Below, one piece after another: positions 38,949 to 48,328 of a stretch of DNA of 64,000 nt (positions within the stretch are counted from its first letter, which is position 1; every line of letters begins with the position of its first letter). The stretch spans positions 1 to 64,000 of the forward strand of contig NZ_JAODNK010000073.1 in the NCBI RefSeq assembly GCF_025465275.1, written 5' to 3'. Made by a program: the position numbers and the translations under genes. The notes beneath the pieces were generated by a model. It was not told the DNA's origin, made no database searches, and was given only the letters and a program-made list of their open reading frames with translations. Source of the DNA: Nocardia sp. Its GTDB lineage: Bacteria > Actinomycetota > Actinomycetes > Mycobacteriales > Mycobacteriaceae.

Positions 38949-39830
38949 ATGCTGAGCGCTGGTGGGGAACGAGGTAAAGATATCGATGAAGAGTTTGTCG
39001 AAGCTGAGATCGCTGCTCTAATCGTTGCCAGCAGTATCGAAGACTTCGGACTACTCTTACACGAGCGTCTACGGAGGTTGGGAATTTCGTTCAGAGAAGT
39101 CGCCGACCGCGCTGAGATGTCCCGTACGCTTGTGTACGGGTACGTTTCAGGTAAGCGCCTTCCTCGAGAGGTTCCACTTCGAGCGCTTCTCAAGGCGATT
39201 GAGGTCGAGAACCCTCTGCCCTGGCTGGCCGTCTGGGCAGAAATTAGGCGGCAGCCATCTCCGTCCGCGACGGTTTCGGTCGGAGGTCGGAATGCCCAGG
39301 TCAACGTCTTTACCGATGCGCCGATACCGGTAGATGCACATGATGACGCATCAATGCAGAAGCTGCGCTATTCGTTTCGGTTCTTGAACCACTCGCTGTG
39401 GCAGTCAACGATCACCTTTGCGCTCAGTATGATCATCACGACCGCTGGGGCGCTCATCCTTTTGGTAGGCGCGGGGCTTGCGTTGAAGCATGCTGGTGAG
39501 TCTCGCGCCAACTACACCGGACTGATCACTAGCTTGTCTGGTGTAGTCATCACAGTATGCGGCGGCGCATTCACGGTTCAGGCGAACAAGGCACGTCGTC
39601 ATGCGACTGAACAGACCGAGCAGGTGCGCCGGGAGCTCAAGTCCGATCTGGCATTCGACCGGGCTTCGAAGCAGATCGAGAAGATTCAGGACCCGGCCCT
39701 GCGTGACCGCCTGTTCGCGATCAGCGCGTTGAAGGAGCTAGACCTAAGTCCCACCCCTGTCGACCTGGCCAAAGACCTGCCAACCAAACAGGTTGAGTCG
39801 GAACGTCTTCCTGGCATCGAATTGAGCTGA
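38949..39830 (+). CDS. XRE-HTH protein with two TM helices and a TRADD-N-associated membrane domain-like C-terminus
   Basis: HTH FREVADRAEMSRTLVYGYVSGKRLP; TMs STITFALSMIITTAGALILLVGAGLAL and TGLITSLSGVVITVCGGAFTVQANKARR; then KQIEKIQDPALRDRLFAISALKEL. Confidence 0.7.
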   Translation: MLSAGGERGKDIDEEFVEAEIAALIVASSIEDFGLLLHERLRRLGISFREVADRAEMSRTLVYGYVSGKRLPREVPLRALLKAIEVENPLPWLAVWAEIRRQPSPSATVSVGGRNAQVNVFTDAPIPVDAHDDASMQKLRYSFRFLNHSLWQSTITFALSMIITTAGALILLVGAGLALKHAGESRANYTGLITSLSGVVITVCGGAFTVQANKARRHATEQTEQVRRELKSDLAFDRASKQIEKIQDPALRDRLFAISALKELDLSPTPVDLAKDLPTKQVESERLPGIELS

Positions 39831-39961
39831 TATCCGCCCTCCAGGCCACGTTCACCCGCAGACGGTCGCGATCTCGGGGGCAGGTTTAAGTCTGCGCTGC
39901 CACGGACGGCGATATGGGGTTTGTTTGCGGGAGGGTTTGCCGTGTGGTCCCGTGGAGGGAG

Positions 39962-40495
39962 TCATGGCCGCAGTGCACGGCGTCGGAGCCAGCCCCTCGG
40001 GGCGTCGATGGGAGCTTGCTTTCGGTGGCTATCGACGTGGAGTTCTTTGCGGATTCGCTCGGCTAGTTTTTGCTCGGCGTCAGTCTTGGTCTTTCGTACC
40101 CGTCGATAATCCTCGTCCTCTTCGGCGGCGGCCTCGAACCGTTTTGATTCGAAGTAGTCGTCGGCGTAGAACCAATCGGGGTGGTTGTTCTCGATGTACT
40201 GCTCCAGATCCAGGGACGCTGTCGCCGACTGTTGCCACAGCTCGTAGACGGCTTTTGAAGCGAACGCTGCCACTTTCGCTGATAGATCTTCGCGCACGGC
40301 CAGTTCGTTCGCCGTGGCGGTTTCGGAGTGCTCGGACATGCCGCTGCTCTGGTAGCGCAATAGATCGATATAGGTCTCGGCGCAGCGTGACCACACACGA
40401 TCTTCCCTGGCTCTGATTCGTTGGTACCGAGCTTGAAGGACGAGCGTGCCAAACGATCCGGCTAGGGCTGTCGCGGCGGGGAGGAGCGTAGTCAT
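39962..40495 (-). CDS. Hypothetical protein with N-terminal hydrophobic segment and charged helical region
   Basis: MTTLLPAATALAGSFGTLVLQARYQRIRAREDRVWSRCAETYIDLLRYQSSG. Confidence 0.6.
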   Translation of the reverse strand: MTTLLPAATALAGSFGTLVLQARYQRIRAREDRVWSRCAETYIDLLRYQSSGMSEHSETATANELAVREDLSAKVAAFASKAVYELWQQSATASLDLEQYIENNHPDWFYADDYFESKRFEAAAEEDEDYRRVRKTKTDAEQKLAERIRKELHVDSHRKQAPIDAPRGWLRRRALRP

Positions 40496-40667
40496 TGCGG
40501 GCACCTCGGGTGTGTGGTGACGACCTTGCTCCTCATGCATCTAGATCGTCGATAGTAGTCGGCTTTTACCTGGGTGGATTGCCTATCTATCTAAGTAATA
40601 GGTGAATTCGGCAGTTGTTCGCGGTGAGTGGGTGCGGTGACCGGCGAGCCCGGTCGTGCTGTGTCGT

Positions 40668-41014
40668 TCAGAACGGCGGTTCGTCTCCGTTCTGGCTGGA
40701 GGCGTGGGCGCGCTGGCGTCGAGTGATCTTCGCGCACTGGCCTTTCAGATCGATGCTGACGGTGTCGGCGGTTAGTTCCAGTCCGGCTTGCGGCTTGCTG
40801 TCTTGCCGATGTAGGGGTCGGCGAGGAGCCGGTGCCCGGTGACGGGTGACCCGGCCGCCCTTGACGAGGCTGTCGCCGGTTTCCTGGGCCAGATCGCCCC
40901 AGCAGTTGATGCGGATGGCGGTCTTGTTCGCATCGACCCATTCGTTGCGGTCGCGGTCGAAGCGGCGGTCGTTGGCGATGACGATGAAGTTGGCCGCGTT
41001 CGTGCAGGTCAGAC
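40668..41014 (-). pseudogene. ssb: 5'-truncated, frameshifted single-stranded DNA-binding protein (ssb) remnant
   Basis: Minus-strand translation NFIVIANDRRFDRDRNEWVDANKTAIRINCWGDLAQETGDSLVKGGRVT, then +1 frame VTGHRLLADPYIGK, then original frame GLELTADTVSIDLKGQ...NGDEPPF*. Confidence 0.8.
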
Positions 41015-42451
41015 TCAGACGTCGTAGTAGAGGTCGAATTCGTAGGGGTGGGGGCGGAGGTTGATTTCGGCGATTTCGGTGTCTCGTTTTATGCGGATCC
41101 AGGTTTCGATCAGGTCTTCGGTGAAGACGCCGCCCTCGGTTAGGTAGTCGTGGTCGGCTTCGAGGCGGTTGATGACGGCGTCGAGGCTGGCGGGGGTTTG
41201 GGTTACTTCGGCGGATTCTTCGGGGGTTAGGTCGTAGAGGTCTTTGTCTATGGGGAGGGCGGGCTCGAGTTTGTTCATGATGCCGTCGAGGCCGGCCATC
41301 ATCATGGCGGCGAAGGAGAGGTAGGGGTTGCCGGAGGAGTCGGGGCAGCGGAATTCGAGGCGTTTGGCGCGGGCGCTGGTGCCGGTGACCGGGATTCGGA
41401 CGGCGGCGGAGCGATTGCGCTGGCTGTAGACGAGATTCACGGGGGCCTCGTAGCCGGGGACGAGGCGCTTATAGGAATTCACGGTGGGGTTGGTCCACGC
41501 CAGCAGCGAGGGGGCGTGGTGCAGCAGGCCGCCGATGTAGTGGCGGGCCAGGTCGGACAGGCCCGCGTAGCCGGCCTCGTCGTAGAAGAGGGGTACGCCG
41601 TCCCGCCAGAGGGATTGGTGGACATGCATTCCCGAACCGTTGTCACCGAAAAGTGGTTTCGGCATGAAGGTGACGGTTTTGCCTTCCTCCCATGCCGTGT
41701 TCTTGATGATGTATTTGTAGAGCTGTAGATCGTCGGCGGCGGCCAGCAGGGTATTGAACCGGTAGTTGATCTCGGCTTGCCCGCCGGTGCCCACCTCGTG
41801 ATGGCCCTTCTCCAGCTCGAAGCCGCAACGCTGCAGGTTGGTACCCATGCGGTCGCGCAGATCGACGTCGGCGTCATAGGGCGCGACGGGGAAGTAGCCG
41901 CCCTTGGGGCGCACCTTGTAACCGCGATTGAGGCTGCCGTCGGGATTGTGTTTCGCACCGGTGTTCCAGTCCGCGGACACCGAATCCACCTTGTAGAAGG
42001 ATCCGTTCATGGTGGTGTCGTAGCGCACCGAATCGAAGATGTAGAACTCGGCTTCCGGCCCGAAGTAGGCCGTGTCGGCAATGCCGGTGCTGCGCAGATA
42101 ATCCTCGGCCTTGCGCGCCACATTGCGCGGATCACGGCTGTAGGCCGCGAGCGTGTGCGGATCGTGCACGAAGCAGCTGATATTGAGCGTCCTGGCGGCT
42201 CGGAACGAATCCAGTTGCGCGGTGCGCAGATCCAGCAGCAGGAGCATGTCGGATTCGTGGATGGCCTGGAAGCCGCGCACCGACGAGCCGTCGAAGGCGA
42301 TGCCTTCTTCGACCAGTTCGGGGCCGAACATGGCGGCGGGAATGGAGAAATGCTGCTGGGTACCGGGTACGTCGCAGAAACGGACATCGACGTACTGGAC
42401 GTCCTCGGTGTCGATGTAGTCCTGCACTCCGGTGACGGTAGGGGTGATCAC
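41015..42451 (-). CDS. glnA: Glutamine synthetase, type I
   Basis: [68 protein letters not shown]-terminal YYDV; GTG start VITPTVTG. Confidence 0.93.
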   Translation of the reverse strand: MITPTVTGVQDYIDTEDVQYVDVRFCDVPGTQQHFSIPAAMFGPELVEEGIAFDGSSVRGFQAIHESDMLLLLDLRTAQLDSFRAARTLNISCFVHDPHTLAAYSRDPRNVARKAEDYLRSTGIADTAYFGPEAEFYIFDSVRYDTTMNGSFYKVDSVSADWNTGAKHNPDGSLNRGYKVRPKGGYFPVAPYDADVDLRDRMGTNLQRCGFELEKGHHEVGTGGQAEINYRFNTLLAAADDLQLYKYIIKNTAWEEGKTVTFMPKPLFGDNGSGMHVHQSLWRDGVPLFYDEAGYAGLSDLARHYIGGLLHHAPSLLAWTNPTVNSYKRLVPGYEAPVNLVYSQRNRSAAVRIPVTGTSARAKRLEFRCPDSSGNPYLSFAAMMMAGLDGIMNKLEPALPIDKDLYDLTPEESAEVTQTPASLDAVINRLEADHDYLTEGGVFTEDLIETWIRIKRDTEIAEINLRPHPYEFDLYYDV

Positions 42452-42748
42452 GGCGGGCTCCTCGCAGCGCCGCACCACTACCCGATAGGACGGCCCGGTC
42501 GGGGGTCCGGCGGTCCTCTTGGTGGTACGACCATACGTCCGATACATACCCGGTGAACCACGAATCAGCGTGCGCACCAAGAGCAACATCTTTAGTTCGC
42601 GACGTCGTTGACCGTTTTTAGCACATTGCACAAAACGATCACCTCAGATCTTCCGTATTGCCACTAGTCCGGACTGCTCTTTGTGCGGTGTGCTGTATGG
42701 CGACCCGAGGGCAGGCGCCCTCGATGACGTGTGAGCCAGAGGTAGGTC

Positions 42749-44551
42749 GTGAGTTCAACATCGGTGGCGGCAACGGGACCGCACACGCTGTGCGAGGCGT
42801 TCCAGTCGAATGTGACTGCGTATCCGGAGGCGGTCGCGCTGCGCACGCTCGGCGGGGCAGTCGCGATCACCTGGCGGGAGTACGGGGAGCGGGTGCGCGC
42901 GATTGCCGCGGGGTTGGCGGCGCTGGGTATCGGGCGCGGGGACACGGTGGCGCTCATGATGACGAACCGGCCCGAGTTCCATCTGTGCGATACCGCGATC
43001 ATGCATACGGGTGCGACGCCGTTCTCGGTGTACAACACCAATCCGGTGGATCTGCTGGTCTATCAGTTCGGCAATGCGGGCAACAAAGCCGTCATCTGCG
43101 AGCGGCAGTTCGCGCCGCAGGTGCTGGCGGCGGTGGAGAAGGCCGCGGCACAGGGCATTACGGTCGAACACGTGATCTGCGTGGACGAAGCGCCGGAGGG
43201 GACGATCGCACTGGCCGATATCGAGGCGAGTCCGGCCGCCGATTTCGATTTCGAAAGCTCCTGGCGGGCAGTCGATCCCGAGGATCTGCTGACCATCGTC
43301 TACACCTCCGGCACTACCGGCCCACCCAAGGGCGTGGAGCTTACCCACACCAATTTCATCGAAAACGCCCGCGTGGTCGAGGAATTCGGTGGCGGCGGCC
43401 GCGAGGACAAGGTGGTGTCGTACCTGCCCGACGCACATGCCGCCAACCGCTGGTTCGCGCACTACCTGTCGCTGCTCAGCGGCGCGGAGATCACCACCTG
43501 CCCCGACCTCAAGCAGGTCGCCGAGGCGCTCATCGAAGTGCACCCGAGCGTATTCCTGGGCGTGCCCCGGGTGTGGGTGAAAGTCAAAGCGGCACTGGAG
43601 GAGCGCTTCGCGGCCGAACCGAGCCCGGTGCGGCGCAAGCTGGTGGACTGGGCCGTGCGCACCGGCCGGGCCCGCGCCCGCGCGGTGTCCGACGGCCGCA
43701 GCCAGAGCATCTTCGACACGGCGCAATACCGGTTGGCCGATCGCCTGGTCCTCGCCACCGTCCGGGAACGCCTCGGCCTGGACAAGGTTCGGGTCGCGGT
43801 CACCGGTTCGGCCCCGATCCCGCGCGATACCCACGAATTCTTCCTCGGCCTCGGCCTGCCGCTCTGCGAAGGCTACGGCATGACCGAATGCACCGCGGGC
43901 GCCACCGTCAGCCGCCCCGAGCGCATCAAGATCGGCACCGTCGGCACCCCCCTGCCCGGTGCGGAGGTCACCATCGCCGAGGACGGTGAGGTGCTGGTGC
44001 GCGGCCGAATGGTCATGCGCGGCTACCGCAATGCCCCCGACAAGACCGCCGAGACCGTGGACGGCGACGGCTGGCTGCACACCGGTGATATCGGCGAGAT
44101 CGACGACGAGGGCTTCCTGAAGATCGTCGATCGCAAGAAGGAAATCATCATCAATGCGGCCGGCAAGAATATGTCGCCGACCAATATCGAGAACACCGTC
44201 ACCGAGAACACCCCGCTCGCGGGCGCGGTCGCGGTGATCGGCGAGGCGCGCTCCTACAACACCGCACTCATCTGCCTGGATCCCGATCTGGCCGCCGTAT
44301 TCGCCGAACGCCATCAGCTATCGGATCGGAGTATCGCCGCGCTGGCGGCGGACCCCGTCGTCCTCAAAGCCCTGCAAGAGGGCGTTGATGCCGCGAATTC
44401 CAAACTCTCCCGGGTGGAACAGATCAAGCGGTTCGCGGTGCTGCCGGATGTGTGGGCCCCCGGCAGCGATTGCCTGACCGCCACCGGAAAACTGAGGCGC
44501 AAACCGATAGCTACCGCATACGCGTCTACTATCGAGTCGCTGTACATGTAG
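42749..44551 (+). CDS. Long-chain acyl-CoA synthetase (FadD15-like)
   Basis: IVYTSGTTGPPKGVELTHTNF, YGMTECTAGATVS, KIVDRKKEIIINAAGKNMSP. Confidence 0.9.
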   Translation: MSSTSVAATGPHTLCEAFQSNVTAYPEAVALRTLGGAVAITWREYGERVRAIAAGLAALGIGRGDTVALMMTNRPEFHLCDTAIMHTGATPFSVYNTNPVDLLVYQFGNAGNKAVICERQFAPQVLAAVEKAAAQGITVEHVICVDEAPEGTIALADIEASPAADFDFESSWRAVDPEDLLTIVYTSGTTGPPKGVELTHTNFIENARVVEEFGGGGREDKVVSYLPDAHAANRWFAHYLSLLSGAEITTCPDLKQVAEALIEVHPSVFLGVPRVWVKVKAALEERFAAEPSPVRRKLVDWAVRTGRARARAVSDGRSQSIFDTAQYRLADRLVLATVRERLGLDKVRVAVTGSAPIPRDTHEFFLGLGLPLCEGYGMTECTAGATVSRPERIKIGTVGTPLPGAEVTIAEDGEVLVRGRMVMRGYRNAPDKTAETVDGDGWLHTGDIGEIDDEGFLKIVDRKKEIIINAAGKNMSPTNIENTVTENTPLAGAVAVIGEARSYNTALICLDPDLAAVFAERHQLSDRSIAALAADPVVLKALQEGVDAANSKLSRVEQIKRFAVLPDVWAPGSDCLTATGKLRRKPIATAYASTIESLYM

Positions 44552-44563
44552 CTAGGGGAGTTC

Positions 44564-45820
44564 ATGCTGGTGCGTAACCGGGACCGGGCGCTGGAACAAC
44601 TGTATCGGCGCGCGGTCGCGGTACGGGACGAGTTCCCGATTGCGGCGCCGCCGTATCGAACCCTGCCCCAATCATTGGTGGTCAGCGGCGTCGAACGCGG
44701 TACCAAACTCAATGTCGATCTGTTCTTCGACTTCCTGCGCACCGGCGTCAACCCCAGCGAGGAAGACACCCGCGAGGTCGTCGACATCGCCATGGGACGG
44801 GTCCGCGACGGCGAACCCCTCGAAGAGGTGCTCGGCCGCTACCGCCTCGGAGCCGAATACATCTGGTCCCGCATTCGTGCGGCCGCGGCCGAGAGCGAGC
44901 GCGAACTGCTCACCGATGCCGCACTCCCCCTGCTCAGTTACATCACCCTGCTGACCGCACGCATCGCCACCGCCTGCGTGCAGCGCGCCCACGATCCGCG
45001 CTGGGAACTGCTGGAGCGCCGCCGCGCGATCGCCGATGCCCTGATCACCGGACGCGACCCCATCGAATGGGCCGATGAACCTGCGATCGCGGTGCCGGAC
45101 GCCTTCGTGATCGCGGTCTTCCGCCTCGGCACCGGGGCGGGTGGCACGCGGCACGGTGCGGACACCAGCGAACTCCGGCATCGCATCGAGGCGATCCCCG
45201 GCGTATTCCTGCGCCTGGACAGCGGGGGCTGGACCGCCCTGCTCCCCCTGCAGCCCGGTGACGACGGCACCGCCACCACGGCGGCACTGACCACCCGATT
45301 ACTCCCCGCCCACCCGATCGGCCAGCCAGAAAGTCTGCCCGGCCACTTCGCCCGGCAACCGGAATCCCCCGCACCGCGCACGCCACCGCCGGCGCCCTTC
45401 TGGGTGGGTGTGACGGTAGCGCCGTCGCGCGCCGAAATACCCGATCTCTTCGCCGAGGCCCGAATGCTCGCCGAGCTCGGCCGCTGCCTCGATCGCTCCC
45501 AAATGGTCTGCCGCCGAGCAGATCTCATGTTCGAATACACCGTCGCCGCAGGCGGCAGCGCACGCGCCGGACTCGCCGCGGTTCTCGCGCCCCTCGACGC
45601 CCAACCGCTGCTCGCGGAAACCCTGGAAGTCTTCGTGGACACCGGTTTCAACCAGCTGGCCACCGCCCGCCTCCTGAACATCCACCGCAATACGGTCACC
45701 TACCGCCTGGCCCGCATCCACGAACTCACCGGCTTGGACCCCCTCCGCCCCACCGATGCCATGACCCTCTCCGCCGCCCGCATCGCCCGCCGCCTCGAAT
45801 CCGCCTCCTTCGCACCGTAA
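44564..45820 (+). CDS. PucR/CdaR-family HTH regulator
   Basis: C-terminal ETLEVFVDTGFNQLATARLLNIHRNTVTYRLARIHELTGLDP. Confidence 0.88.
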   Translation: MLVRNRDRALEQLYRRAVAVRDEFPIAAPPYRTLPQSLVVSGVERGTKLNVDLFFDFLRTGVNPSEEDTREVVDIAMGRVRDGEPLEEVLGRYRLGAEYIWSRIRAAAAESERELLTDAALPLLSYITLLTARIATACVQRAHDPRWELLERRRAIADALITGRDPIEWADEPAIAVPDAFVIAVFRLGTGAGGTRHGADTSELRHRIEAIPGVFLRLDSGGWTALLPLQPGDDGTATTAALTTRLLPAHPIGQPESLPGHFARQPESPAPRTPPPAPFWVGVTVAPSRAEIPDLFAEARMLAELGRCLDRSQMVCRRADLMFEYTVAAGGSARAGLAAVLAPLDAQPLLAETLEVFVDTGFNQLATARLLNIHRNTVTYRLARIHELTGLDPLRPTDAMTLSAARIARRLESASFAP

Positions 45821-45876
45821 TCCCCCTCCCGGCGCACGAATTCGCTCCGCGCGCACCGAATCCATCGGTATTTTCA

Positions 45877-45922
45877 TGCGCGGCGTACCAACTTGTGCGC
45901 GGCAGGTGAATTTGTGCGCGGC
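45877..45922. repeat. Three iterons TGCGCGGC at exactly 19-bp spacing
   Basis: tgcgcggc at 45877, 45896 and 45915. Confidence 0.7.
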
Positions 45923-46114
45923 ATTCTGCTGACGTCGTTTTGGGCGGATGCACAAGTGGGTGGCGAACAGTCTTGGGGATTGCCGGTAGCGGGGGCTAGG
46001 GACTGTGCGGTGTGCTGAATCCCGACGACGAGGTCGCGCGGCGGGATCGCCCGCAGGTGCGGCCTCCCGACCATCCGCAGAGGTAGATAGTTGAGAAGCA
46101 AGCCCCGGCCGGCA

Positions 46115-48151
46115 ATGCGCTGCCGCCTCGTCCCGCTCGCTGTCGCGGGGCTGTCCGCGTTCGCGATGACCGTGTCCAGCACCACGTTCGCGGGGGCGGT
46201 GCCCACATCCGGGCCGGTGCCGAGCGCGCCCGCGAACTTCGGGCTGCCCGCCGACTATCAGCCGACTCCGGCGCCCTATGGCGTGGGCTATGAACTGGGA
46301 CATGTGGTTCCGCTGTCCGACGGCACCCAGTTGCAGGCCGAGGTGCGATATCCGACCGATCCGGCGACGGGGCAGCGGGCGGCCGGTGACTTCCCGGTGG
46401 TCGTCAACTTCACCACGTACGGCGCGGTCACCAGCGCGCTCACGGCGGCCATCACCAGCGTGATCGACGAGCTGCACATTCCGCTGCCCGATCAGCTCCG
46501 CGATGTGCGGCGGGTGATCAATCAGGCCACCAGCGCGCAGGACATGCTGGTGCGGCACGGCTATATCGAGGTGATCGCGGACGTGCGCGGCACGGGTGGT
46601 TCCACCGGCGCGTGGAATCCGGCATCCCGCGAAGACGGCACCGACGGTGTGCAATTGGTGGATTGGGCCTCGAAGCTGCCCGGATCCAATGGGAAGGTCG
46701 GCATGTTCGGGTATTCCTTCCCCGCCCTGAACGCGCTGCGCACCGCCGAGGCGATCGGACCCGGTTCACCCCTGAAAGCCATTGTGCCCATGGCGATGCC
46801 GAACAATATCTTCAACGAGGTGCTCGGCCACGACGGCATGATGAGCCCGATCCTGCTGACCGCGATCACGCTCTTGGTGCCGTTCCTGAGCCTCATCGGC
46901 CCGTTCATGACCGCGGTGGTGTCGCCGCAGACCTTCATGAAGTCGCTGGTGGATCACCTGCAGGCGCTGGTCTCCTCGGACTCCACCATCAAACTGCTGC
47001 TGGAAGCGTATGCCGGCGGCCCGCTGGCCTACGACACCTCGTGGTGGCAGGAGCGCCGCTTCGAAACCGACCTGCACAATCTGGTCGACAACGGCATTGC
47101 CATGTACCAGGTCGGCGGCCTGTGGGACCTCTACCAGGAGGGCCCGTTCCGCAATTACTCGCAGCTGCAGAACCTTTCGGCCGGCCGCGATCAGTTCGCG
47201 CCCATGGCGTCCGATCAGCAGGTGGACGGGCGCTACCAATTGCTCATGGGCCCTTGGTATCACGTGGGCCTGGGCGTCGGCCCCGGCTCGCGCATGGACA
47301 CCGATACGATCACCCTGGCGTGGTTCGACCGCTGGCTCAAGGACATTCCCAACGGGGTCGATCACACCGATAAGCCGCTGCATGTGATCGATCCGGGCAA
47401 CAATGCCGCCGATGCGGCGCACTACCCGTTCGATCAGACCACCGTGGTGCAGCGCTATTTCGACGGTGACCGCCTGAGCGAGCAGCCGCCGACCGTGGCC
47501 GAGGCCGCCGACCGGCTCGACTTCACCGGTATCGACAATCTGTGCAACCGGCAGAGTCTGGGCCAGTACACCGCCGGGCTGCTGGACTTCGTCTTCCGGC
47601 TGTTCACCGCCTACAACCCCTGCACCGAGAAGGTACTGGAACCGACCGCGGGCCTGAAGTACACGATGGATCCGGTGACCGAGCCGACCGTGCTGGCCGG
47701 ACCCTCCAGCGTTTCGCTGTACGCCTCCTCCACCGGCACCGATGCGGCATTCCAGGTCTGGCTCGACGATGTGGCCCCGGACGGTTCGGCCGTGAACATC
47801 ACCGGCGGTTCGCAATTGGCGAGCCAGCGCACCCTCAACGAGGACAAGACCTGGCGCGCGCCGGACGGCACCGTCTACGCTCCCGAACACGTACTGACAC
47901 TGGAGAACCAGCAGTTGCTGACACCGGGCGAGGTGGTGAAGGTGGAGATCAAGCTGCGCCCCACCTTCTACCGCATCGAGCCCGGACACGCACTGCGCCT
48001 GCGGATCTCGACGGGCACCTTCCCGTCCACCATGCCGATCCCCACGGATCTGCCGCGCCTGCTGGGCACTTCGCAGCAGCTGCAGCGAAATGCGGCGTGG
48101 CCATCGAGTCTGGTGCTGCCGCTCGCACCTGCGAGCGTGTTCACGCATTAG
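46115..48151 (+). CDS. Secreted CocE/NonD-family (X-Pro dipeptidyl-peptidase-like) hydrolase
   Basis: Signal peptide; IEVIADVRGTGGSTGAWNP, GKVGMFGYSFPALNALRTAE. Confidence 0.85.
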   Translation: MRCRLVPLAVAGLSAFAMTVSSTTFAGAVPTSGPVPSAPANFGLPADYQPTPAPYGVGYELGHVVPLSDGTQLQAEVRYPTDPATGQRAAGDFPVVVNFTTYGAVTSALTAAITSVIDELHIPLPDQLRDVRRVINQATSAQDMLVRHGYIEVIADVRGTGGSTGAWNPASREDGTDGVQLVDWASKLPGSNGKVGMFGYSFPALNALRTAEAIGPGSPLKAIVPMAMPNNIFNEVLGHDGMMSPILLTAITLLVPFLSLIGPFMTAVVSPQTFMKSLVDHLQALVSSDSTIKLLLEAYAGGPLAYDTSWWQERRFETDLHNLVDNGIAMYQVGGLWDLYQEGPFRNYSQLQNLSAGRDQFAPMASDQQVDGRYQLLMGPWYHVGLGVGPGSRMDTDTITLAWFDRWLKDIPNGVDHTDKPLHVIDPGNNAADAAHYPFDQTTVVQRYFDGDRLSEQPPTVAEAADRLDFTGIDNLCNRQSLGQYTAGLLDFVFRLFTAYNPCTEKVLEPTAGLKYTMDPVTEPTVLAGPSSVSLYASSTGTDAAFQVWLDDVAPDGSAVNITGGSQLASQRTLNEDKTWRAPDGTVYAPEHVLTLENQQLLTPGEVVKVEIKLRPTFYRIEPGHALRLRISTGTFPSTMPIPTDLPRLLGTSQQLQRNAAWPSSLVLPLAPASVFTH

Positions 48152-48201
48152 ACACAGCACCCATCAGCTGCCGCACCCACTGAACCCGGGGGGAACCGGG
48201 G

Positions 48202-48240
48202 AAGGGTGGTATGGCCGGTCGCCGCCGCCATACCACCCTT
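48202..48240 (+). terminator. Hairpin downstream of the CocE-like gene
   Basis: aagggtggtatggc...gccataccaccctt, perfect 14-bp arms. Confidence 0.75.
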
Positions 48241-48305
48241 CGACACATTCACCCCACACGCATTGACACCTGCCTCCGCGCCCATCAAGCTGGACTCGAT
48301 TCACC

Positions 48306-48316
48306 TGTCTGAGACA
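48306..48316. promoter_or_regulatory. Palindrome TGTCTGAGACA upstream of the EphD-like gene
   Basis: Read directly; identical 11-mer at 52291. Confidence 0.65.
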
Positions 48317-48328
48317 GAGGAGGCAGCA

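Noticed and set aside
40591-40941. 116-aa minus-strand ORF MGRCEQDRHPHQLLGRSG...
   Set aside because: Wrong frame over the ssb remnant; the real coding signal is in another frame without a start codon.
42755-44314. 519-aa minus-strand ORF opposite fadD
   Set aside because: Shadow of the acyl-CoA synthetase reading frame.
46766-48160. 464-aa minus-strand ORF opposite the CocE-like gene
   Set aside because: Arg/Gly/His-rich antisense frame with no motif.
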